Positions 13,584-17,660 of a stretch of 17,660 nucleotides of DNA are shown one piece after another. A program made the translations under genes and the position numbers. Position 1 is the first letter of the stretch. Each line of letters starts with the position of its first letter. Where the stretch lies: positions 1 to 17,660 of the forward strand of contig CAZUSU010000037.1 of assembly GCA_964623315.1 (NCBI GenBank). Reading direction: 5' to 3'. The DNA is from CAZUSU01 sp964623315. Lineage in GTDB: Bacteria > Patescibacteriota > Patescibacteriia > Magasanikbacterales > 2-02-FULL-50-9b. Under the pieces are notes generated by a model. It searched no databases and was not told the DNA's origin. It was given only the letters and a program-made list of their open reading frames with translations.

Positions 13584-14177
13584 ATGAGGCAGTACGTGGT
13601 GACTGCAGAAATCGATGAGCTCGCCGTTGGAGATGACGGCGAGTATTGGGTGGCACGCGCGGTGCCCGATGGATACCCCGTTGTGGTGCTTGCGAAATAC
13701 CACGGGCGCGTTCGCATGAGTTCTAGCGGCGCATTTGAGTTGCGCGAAGCACGCGAAGATGCGATGCGTCCGTCCTGCCCCGAACTGCGTAAAGGGGTGC
13801 AGATTCGCTGTTCACTGATTGGCCATGATGGAAAGACCACCGCCGGCCCGTGGGTGACACAAGAAGAGGTGAACAATGCCGTTCGGCAGATGACCGGCCC
13901 GTTGTCTCCAAGGACACAAGTACGGCTCGTTCGTTTCGAGAAGCGGTGGAGTGGAGCGACTCACGGATGGACGGAAGCCAAAGAACTTCGCCAGTTTGAT
14001 GGCGCGCTTGCCGATTTGTGCAAATTGCATCCGGTGATCCCCGCATCTCTTCGCCCGAGTGAAGATCAGCACCTGCGTGTTTGGTACAAGTTCTACACCC
14101 TCACCCACAACGATGGGTGGCAGGAAACCTTTGACCCGCGCTGGCGTATGAGACGCGAAGACCTCAACGACCAGTAA
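13584..14177 (+). CDS. Hypothetical 197-residue cytoplasmic protein
   Basis: The frame is open from 13515, but that start would lie upstream of the promoter. ATG 13584 is preceded by GGAGG at 13574-13578 with 5-nt spacing, one of the few real Shine-Dalgarno sequences in the window. The protein is a soluble mixed alpha/beta chain. It begins with a beta-rich part (MRQYVVTAEIDELAVGDDGE, then YWVARAVPDGYPVVVLAKY) and has an Arg/Trp-rich C-terminus (HNDGWQETFDPRWRMRRED). No signal peptide, membrane segment or known motif is seen. Its stop lies inside the terminator at 14171-14219. The Shine-Dalgarno, consensus promoter and operator-like palindrome set it apart from its neighbours and could reflect acquisition or strong regulated expression. 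Confidence 0.7.
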   Translation: MRQYVVTAEIDELAVGDDGEYWVARAVPDGYPVVVLAKYHGRVRMSSSGAFELREAREDAMRPSCPELRKGVQIRCSLIGHDGKTTAGPWVTQEEVNNAVRQMTGPLSPRTQVRLVRFEKRWSGATHGWTEAKELRQFDGALADLCKLHPVIPASLRPSEDQHLRVWYKFYTLTHNDGWQETFDPRWRMRREDLNDQ

Positions 14178-14219
14178 CGCTTGTGCCACATCGGTGTTCG
14201 CGTTACTGGTTGCTTTTTT
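14171..14219 (+). terminator. Intrinsic terminator overlapping the stop codon
   Basis: CCAGTAACGC (14171-14180) pairs perfectly with GCGTTACTGG (14200-14209), followed by TTGCTTTTTT. The stem's 5' arm contains the TAA (14175-14177) of the upstream gene. Confidence 0.85.
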
Positions 14220-14220
14220 G

Positions 14221-14229
14221 TGTTATACT
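14221..14229 (+). promoter_or_regulatory. Extended -10 promoter, leaderless
   Basis: TGT plus TATACT (14224-14229), only 6 nt before ATG 14236, so transcription should begin on the start codon. It follows the terminator immediately. Confidence 0.65.
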
Positions 14230-14235
14230 CATATC

Positions 14236-14883
14236 ATGTGGTTGCTTTTTTTATTTGATGTTTTGGTGATAGTATTACATTATATTGCAAGGCAAAAACT
14301 CGGTTTTTTTGATTTAGATAAAGAAGGGAATTTGGTATCGCTGTATAGCGGAATAAAATTGTGGGGAGTGGGTACGCTTGGGCTTCTGCACGCGTATATT
14401 TTACATCGTGCTGGTGCCATGCGTGGCCGCGCCATGCAGTGGATTTTGTGGGCGCTGTTTGGGATGGGTGTAGCGTATATCGGTATTGACGATATGATGG
14501 TTTTGCACGAACGCATTGGGTTTGTGGTGAATAATGTCGCCGGCACCGGTGGATTTTATGGCGAATCGTTTAATTGGTTGTTTTATTTTGCACCTTTCAT
14601 GGTGGTGGCGGTTGTGGTGTTTGGCGCGCTCGTGCGTTCGTTGTGGTCTACACATCGGCGCGCCGCGTGGTGGTTTTTTGGTGGTCTGACATTGTGGATC
14701 GCCGCACTCGGCGTTGAATTGTACGGCCGTCAATTATTATTGAGCCCGATTATTAACGTACCGGTGTATCAACAGCTTATTGTTTTAGAAGAGGCGCTTG
14801 AAATGTTTGGTGCGTCCTGTTTTGCTGTGGGCGTAGTGGCGAGTTTTGAACGATTGTTGGCAGAAAAAGTGCGGATTGGGTGA
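14236..14883 (+). CDS. Polytopic membrane protein with conserved-looking acidic/His motifs, function unknown
   Basis: The frame is open from 14194, but that start lies inside the terminator hairpin. ATG 14236 sits exactly one promoter distance from TATACT, giving 215 residues. About six membrane helices are visible (roughly 1-17, 42-57, 68-84, 114-134, 144-162, 178-203). Charged residues inside or beside helices are striking: D85, D86, H91, E92 (DDMMVLHERIG), E161, and E185, E186, E189 (LEEALEMFG). Buried Asp/Glu/His of this kind suggest a metal-binding or proton-coupled membrane enzyme. No family name can be given with confidence. The last 107 bp overlap the convergent hydrolase gene. Confidence 0.75.
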   Translation: MWLLFLFDVLVIVLHYIARQKLGFFDLDKEGNLVSLYSGIKLWGVGTLGLLHAYILHRAGAMRGRAMQWILWALFGMGVAYIGIDDMMVLHERIGFVVNNVAGTGGFYGESFNWLFYFAPFMVVAVVVFGALVRSLWSTHRRAAWWFFGGLTLWIAALGVELYGRQLLLSPIINVPVYQQLIVLEEALEMFGASCFAVGVVASFERLLAEKVRIG

Positions 14884-15436
14884 GAAATTCAGCAACAACA
14901 ACGGGCAATTCGGTGAATCCATCTTCGGCGGTAAAATGGCCAGCCGCGTCAACGGCTATAACGTGCGCGCCAAGATTTTTTTCAAATGCGTCGCGCGCCT
15001 CGGCAAACGCGACAAAGGGGTCGTTGGTGGAAAGGATGGCGGTTGCGTGCGGCAACACAGCGCGGATTTTTTCAAAATTAATCGGTGTCGTGAGCCACGG
15101 CGATGCAATGCGTTCTGCTTTTTTATCTTCCAAGTTTGCGAGCGCCATCCAACCGGCAACAAACACGGCGCCGCCAACCGGTGTGGCAATGGTTTCCAGA
15201 TACCGCATGATCGTTTGGCACCCGACGCTGTGGCCAATAAAAAAAGTGTTCGCGTCCGGCGTGCCAACGGCGGCAGTAAGCGCTCCAACCCACGCGCCAA
15301 TTTCTGGCGCTTCGGGGTGCGGCATGGCAAGGACGTGGCACGTGTGGCCGCTGTCCGTTAATGCGGCGGCGGTGGCGGTGTACCAGTCAGCGTGCGGCGA
15401 ACCATCCCATCGGTGGACTATAAAAATTCGTGACAT
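14777..15436 (-). CDS. RBBP9/YdeN-type serine hydrolase (alpha/beta hydrolase)
   Basis: A 219-residue cytoplasmic protein. The N-terminal strand and loop MSRIFIVHRWDGSPHADW are typical of the RBBP9/YdeN family. The catalytic triad is S70 in GHSVGCQ, D139 in STNDPF and H167 in AAGHF. Substrates of family members are mostly unknown small esters or amides. The family domain should end near residue 185 (VVVAEFLTQ). The last ~34 residues (SALFLPTIVQ...) form an extra tail that lies antisense to the C-terminus of the membrane protein gene, suggesting loss of an earlier stop codon. The ATG lies 7 nt after TATCAT, so the mRNA is probably leaderless. Confidence 0.88.
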   Translation of the reverse strand: MSRIFIVHRWDGSPHADWYTATAAALTDSGHTCHVLAMPHPEAPEIGAWVGALTAAVGTPDANTFFIGHSVGCQTIMRYLETIATPVGGAVFVAGWMALANLEDKKAERIASPWLTTPINFEKIRAVLPHATAILSTNDPFVAFAEARDAFEKNLGAHVIAVDAAGHFTAEDGFTELPVVVAEFLTQSALFLPTIVQNSPLRPQQNRTHQTFQAPLLKQ

Positions 15437-15443
15437 GCGGTGT

Positions 15444-15449
15444 ATGATA
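15444..15449 (-). promoter_or_regulatory. -10 element of the hydrolase gene
   Basis: TATCAT on the minus strand, 7 nt before ATG 15436. No clear -35. Confidence 0.4.
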
Positions 15450-15550
15450 GCAGAGTGGAAGTGAGCTTGCTAGATATGTTCATCCTATCGGGGGCGCAAC
15501 GTGTTATGTTTGTATCCATACGTTAAGTTTTTTGAAGTACTGATACCTGC

Positions 15551-15841
15551 TTAAATAATTTTAAATGCAACTCCGTTTACCCTTTCTAGTATTTTAATCG
15601 TAAGCAGAACTGATGGATTATGACTGTTTTTAAGTTGAAGACGCTCACCATATTCTTTTTGCAAAGGGGTTAAAAATTCATCGCCCCATGAAGGTGAAAA
15701 AGTTGTAACTCCTTCAAAATCAACAACCACCTCATCATTATTTGTGATGCTAGATAGAGTGGGTAAAAAAGCCGCACGAGCTTCCTTACCGGCTTGTCGT
15801 GAGATTAAGACCAAACCAAATTTTTTTATTGTGATTATCAT
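15551..15841 (-). CDS. STAS-like DUF4325 protein
   Basis: A 96-residue protein fitting the DUF4325 (STAS-like) pattern. It has an N-terminal strand with LISRQAGKEARAAF (12-25), a central strand VVVDFEGVTTFSPSWGDEF (38-56) and a short C-terminal ILERVNGVAFKII. STAS domains are the anti-anti-sigma fold (SpoIIAA). The FSPSWGDE segment (S49, S51, D54, E55) occupies the place of the regulatory serine loop. Its start is 5 nt after the stop of the GHKL ATPase gene, so the pair is one operon. By analogy with SpoIIAB/SpoIIAA it could be the phosphorylation substrate or binding switch of the ATPase; this is inferred. Confidence 0.8.
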   Translation of the reverse strand: MIITIKKFGLVLISRQAGKEARAAFLPTLSSITNNDEVVVDFEGVTTFSPSWGDEFLTPLQKEYGERLQLKNSHNPSVLLTIKILERVNGVAFKII

Positions 15842-15846
15842 ATTAT

Positions 15847-16581
15847 TTAGAATTTAATTATTGTAAGGCAGCCATGGATTGGAAGGTCTGCCTTGGTTAT
15901 TGTAAAGTCTGTGCCACCCTTTTTAATTTCCAACACTGCGTCACCTGATTGAAAAAAAAGCGCAGCTCTGGCACCTGTAATAGCATCGCGCACATATTTT
16001 AGTCCATTGCCACGATGTTCAGGTGCTCTTCCTGTTACGAATTCTGTAAATGCGACCTTTAAAGCTTCAGAGCTAGTCTTGAGTGCTGGCCTTATTTTTT
16101 GTAGCGTCGTTAGTACGCCAACCCCGCGATCGGCGAGAACAATTGTTCGTTTGCCTAAATCATATGCGAATACTGTTCCAAGTATATCTGGCCAATTTCC
16201 TAGATTATGATCGTATGAATTGTTTCCTATTTCACCGGCCGCAGAAGAGATGAGCGATGCTGTAGTTTGTAACTTTGGATCTGCATCAAGTTCTGCGGCT
16301 AGTTTTTCTAATCGAGTTTTAAACCGATCGCTATTTTCGCAGTAGAACTCTCTTTCGGGTGTTAGTGGTGTAGGCGAATTGACCCACTCTTGAGCTATCC
16401 TAAAAACACCCTTTGTTTTTTTTTCTAGATCGGCAATTGAATAAAGGCGGTGTTTCCCCGGGGAAACAAAAGTTGCTTTAAAAGAACCGTCGTTATCCCA
16501 GCGACGTAATGTTTGTACGCTAATACCCAAATACTTTGCAGCACCAGTAATTGAAACGAGATTTTGTGATAAATTAGACAT
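15847..16581 (-). CDS. MerR-type HTH fused to GHKL (HATPase) domain
   Basis: The frame is open from 16620, but ATG 16581 is chosen because the promoter -10 lies between the two starts. Of its 244 residues, 9-55 form a MerR/excisionase-type winged HTH (ITGAAKYLGISVQTLRRWDN, then HRLYSIADLEK). Residues about 85-230 form a GHKL ATPase: N-box EIGNNSYDH (117-125), G1 box DRGVGV (151-156) and G2 loop RGNGLK (190-195). This is the fold of SpoIIAB-like anti-sigma kinases and of histidine-kinase ATP sites. No dimerisation/phospho-acceptor domain is seen, so it is not a canonical histidine kinase. It is followed by the DUF4325 partner. It probably binds the direct repeats at its own promoter. A DNA-binding protein gated by ATP and a STAS partner is the working model. 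Confidence 0.85.
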   Translation of the reverse strand: MSNLSQNLVSITGAAKYLGISVQTLRRWDNDGSFKATFVSPGKHRLYSIADLEKKTKGVFRIAQEWVNSPTPLTPEREFYCENSDRFKTRLEKLAAELDADPKLQTTASLISSAAGEIGNNSYDHNLGNWPDILGTVFAYDLGKRTIVLADRGVGVLTTLQKIRPALKTSSEALKVAFTEFVTGRAPEHRGNGLKYVRDAITGARAALFFQSGDAVLEIKKGGTDFTITKADLPIHGCLTIIKF

Positions 16582-16592
16582 ATTTAACAAAA

Positions 16593-16620
16593 AGTATACA
16601 ATACTATACAAATTTGTCAA
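16593..16620 (-). promoter_or_regulatory. Promoter of the HTH-GHKL/DUF4325 operon
   Basis: Perfect TTGACA (16620-16615), 16-bp spacer, TATACT (16598-16593) on the minus strand, 11 nt before ATG 16581. Confidence 0.75.
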
Positions 16621-16635
16621 ATCTATACAATACTA
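16595..16635. promoter_or_regulatory. Direct-repeat operator around the promoter
   Basis: TATACAATACTA occurs exactly at 16595-16606 and 16624-16635, 29 bp apart. A partial third copy, TATACAAAT, starts at 16605. The copies cover the -10 and the region just upstream of the -35, a layout expected for autoregulation by the HTH protein. Confidence 0.6.
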
Positions 16636-16780
16636 GTTGCGAAGTAGATTGCCCAGTTCTCCGACTTGGTTCTTGCACGCCAAAGGGCGCATTTCAAGCG
16701 CTGTTTTCACGGGTGCCACACGGGAACTGTCCAGAATTGACTGAAAAACTCCCGTATGGGGTGGCCAACGGGATCATCTC
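16636..16780. other. Intergenic stretch with no supported gene
   Basis: Several short frames run through it in different registers but none has a start signal or a recognisable product. A small inverted repeat, CCCGT (16751-16755) with ACGGG (16768-16772), is present. Otherwise nothing is seen. Confidence 0.5.
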
Positions 16781-16881
16781 GCATCTGCTTTGCAAAGCAG
16801 ATGCTCGCCCGCGCCAGCGAAAAACGTTCGCTGAACATTTTTCGGCGCTCGCCCAAATTGCTTTCTGCTGAAAGCAATTTG
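16781..16881. repeat. Cluster of three strong hairpins
   Basis: Hairpin 1: a 24-bp perfect palindrome without loop (16781-16804). Hairpin 2: 16818-16824 and 16826-16829 pair with 16833-16836 and 16838-16844, with one mismatch. Hairpin 3: a 12-bp perfect stem (16854-16865 with 16870-16881) with a 4-nt loop. Linkers are C/G-rich (CGCCCGCGCC, GCGCTCGCCC). Overlapping open frames on both strands are products of the symmetry. It may be a mobile or repeat element or a structured RNA; no coding role is supported. Confidence 0.7.
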
Positions 16882-16921
16882 TCTCACTGCTGGCGGTTCA
16901 ATTCCCGTTTTAACCAACAAC

Positions 16922-16957
16922 ATAAAAAATACCCGCCGTGAAGGCGGGAATTTTTTA
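16922..16957. terminator. Bidirectional intrinsic terminator
   Basis: CCCGCC (16932-16937) and GGCGGG (16943-16948) with loop GTGAA, flanked by an A-run on the left and T6 on the right. It insulates the hairpin cluster from the region to the right. Confidence 0.85.
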
Positions 16958-17266
16958 TGGGGTTGTGGAGTTCCTGACCACCGAATTGCGGCGACTGTAC
17001 AGTGACGCACAATTGGTTTGCGGCGCCATGTCTTCATTGGTTGTCGGGTAGCCGGCAGACCACGGCCGCTTTTCAGTATTGCGTGCGGCATCGAGACCAG
17101 CGGCAGCACTTCTGCTCCGGCAACCTGGGGCAATGGTGTCTAGTTTTCGGGGTGCACGCCACGGCGCCCTGCACGCGGGGAGGCGATGGTTGCTGGGCGG
17201 TTACAGTTTTCGGGGTACGTGCCAGGGCGAGAACGGATCAGGTCTGGGTCTACAATCGGAGATGGC
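16958..17266. other. GC-rich stretch without a supported gene
   Basis: About 300 bp with no convincing reading frame. It contains the palindrome ACTGTACAGT (16994-17003) and the 25-bp direct repeats listed separately. It precedes the strong promoter at 17267-17295. Confidence 0.5.
17142..17229. repeat. Two 25-bp imperfect direct repeats
   Basis: 17142-17166 and 17205-17229 match at 21 of 25 positions (both begin AGTTTTCGGGGT). The offset is 63 bp. They lie just upstream of the 17267 promoter and could be regulator binding sites or part of a structured region. Confidence 0.55.
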
Positions 17267-17295
17267 TTGACAGATCCGATTTGCTCTGTTATATT
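17267..17295 (+). promoter_or_regulatory. Strong promoter of the small-peptide unit
   Basis: Perfect TTGACA (17267-17272), 17-bp spacer ending TGT, and TATATT (17290-17295), i.e. both a consensus -35 and an extended -10. The predicted start is near 17302, inside the short palindrome CGAGG-TT-CCTCG (17297-17308). Confidence 0.8.
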
Positions 17296-17344
17296 ACGAG
17301 GTTCCTCGCACGGAAGTCCGATTGCCCCACCTTGCAGGCGTTGT

Positions 17345-17395
17345 CATGACACTCGTCCTCTTCGGCCCTACTTGCCGAAGAGGTGTGGTGTCATG
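17345..17395 (+). promoter_or_regulatory. Hairpin that buries the ribosome-binding site and start codon
   Basis: CATGACAC (17345-17352) pairs perfectly with GTGTCATG (17388-17395). After a 4x4 internal loop, CCTCTTCGGC (17357-17366) pairs with GCCGAAGAGG (17374-17383) around a 7-nt loop. The purine-rich GAAGAGG (17377-17383) and the AUG (17393-17395) are both in the 3' arm, so translation should be blocked while it is folded. Confidence 0.7.
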
Positions 17396-17527
17396 CCAAT
17401 GTCCTTGTCATGGTTCGGGTTGGGAGCAATGTTCGTCGTCGGAATTTCATTTGGCTGGAGGGAGGCAATCTTCGTGGGCATCTCGACTATCATTCTGCAA
17501 CTGGGGGAAATCGGGTCAAGGCTCTAG
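17393..17527 (+). CDS. 44-residue hydrophobic peptide, probable single-pass membrane protein
   Basis: The peptide starts MPMSLSWFGLGAMFVVGISF, continues hydrophobic to about residue 36 and ends ...LGEIGSRL. It probably spans the membrane once, with a central WRE interrupting the helix. Start ATG 17393 follows GAAGAGG by 9 nt and sits in the base of the 17345-17395 hairpin. A second in-frame ATG two codons later is possible. A strong promoter lies upstream and an intrinsic terminator begins 6 nt after the stop, making a complete monocistronic unit of about 285 nt. Small hydrophobic peptides with a sequestered start are typical of type I toxins and of small stress-membrane peptides. No homology is claimed and the coding call itself is moderate. 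Confidence 0.55.
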   Translation: MPMSLSWFGLGAMFVVGISFGWREAIFVGISTIILQLGEIGSRL

Positions 17528-17532
17528 GCCAC

Positions 17533-17586
17533 AGGCTCATCACTAGCGTCCGTATCGTGCGGGCAAGTGATGGGCTTTCATTTTTT
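17533..17586 (+). terminator. Intrinsic terminator of the small-peptide unit
   Basis: AGGCTCATCACT (17533-17544) pairs with 17566-17577 (12 pairs, two G-U), and T6 follows at 17581-17586. Confidence 0.8.
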
Positions 17587-17660
17587 CGTGAATTGGGACA
17601 TCTCACTCTGCTAGTTTTTCAAGCACAAACGAAGCGGACGTTTTTCCTCGTCTCCGTTTG
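17587..17660. other. Tail of window, no gene seen
   Basis: A partial inverted repeat is visible: CAAACG near 17624-17630 against CGTTTG at the window end, with GACG/CGTC inside. It may be the start of another structured element cut by the window edge. Confidence 0.35.

Noticed and set aside
13487..13876. N-terminal extension of the minus-strand 304-residue protein
   Set aside because: It is antisense to the 197-residue gene, low-complexity Ser/Arg/Thr, and lies upstream of the -10 at 13510-13505.
16891..16916. GGTTCAATTCC followed by ACCA, like the T-arm and 3' end of a tRNA
   Set aside because: The bases flanking the loop do not form a T-stem, and no D-arm, anticodon arm or matching acceptor strand is found upstream. 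At most a tRNA-end remnant.
16614..17133. Frames of 60-120 codons on both strands
   Set aside because: They cross perfect palindromes and a terminator, share no codon pattern with the real genes and overlap each other.
1..17660. CRISPR array or insertion sequence with transposase
   Set aside because: No regularly spaced repeats with unique spacers and no transposase or integrase motif in any frame.

Overview
The window looks like chromosomal DNA from a Candidate Phyla Radiation (Patescibacteria, Parcubacteria-like) bacterium. This is inferred from several things: a tandem array of small signal-peptide pilins carrying the motif G(F/Y)KWMTA.G.E, short proteins, very little Shine-Dalgarno use, promoters placed almost directly on start codons, and many helical secreted or membrane proteins of unknown function. 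TGA is used as an ordinary stop, so this is not a code-25 lineage. No taxonomic marker was searched, so the placement is an inference.

Layout. 1-2670: the 3' end of a cysteine-rich secreted protein, then four paralogous T4SS/VirB2-like pilin genes, interrupted by a convergent coiled-coil gene and a 155-bp cruciform repeat. 2704-2865: a 162-bp near-palindromic element. 2913-4784: an overlapping three-gene operon of ECF sigma factor, membrane protein (probable anti-sigma) and secreted helical protein, closed by a strong terminator. 4888-6534: glutamyl-tRNA synthetase. 6538-6749: a probable small RNA on the minus strand whose hairpin loop reads UUCCUCCU, like the anti-Shine-Dalgarno. 6770-8899: a Wzy/O-antigen-ligase-like membrane protein with a TPR tail (minus). 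9054-11942: class I ribonucleotide reductase, beta then alpha subunit, preceded by two phased NrdR boxes with a DnaA box between them. 11949-12088: a second cruciform repeat sharing core motifs with the first. 12097-12307: a structured minus-strand terminator or small RNA. 12313-14177: two minus-strand hypotheticals divergent from a plus-strand hypothetical with a real Shine-Dalgarno and a palindrome at the predicted transcription start. 14236-15436: a leaderless membrane protein gene whose 3' end overlaps the 3' end of a convergent RBBP9/YdeN-type serine hydrolase. 15551-16635: a two-gene module of HTH-GHKL ATPase and STAS-like DUF4325 protein, with direct repeats around its promoter. 16781-17660: mostly non-coding, structured DNA, holding a hairpin cluster, a bidirectional terminator and a self-contained unit encoding a 44-residue hydrophobic peptide whose AUG and ribosome-binding site are buried in a hairpin.

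The items most worth following up are the HTH-GHKL/DUF4325 module with its operator, the anti-SD-loop RNA, the hairpin-locked small peptide unit, the NrdR/DnaA operator of nrdFE, and the related cruciform elements. All functional calls come from reading motifs by eye; no database search or folding program was run.
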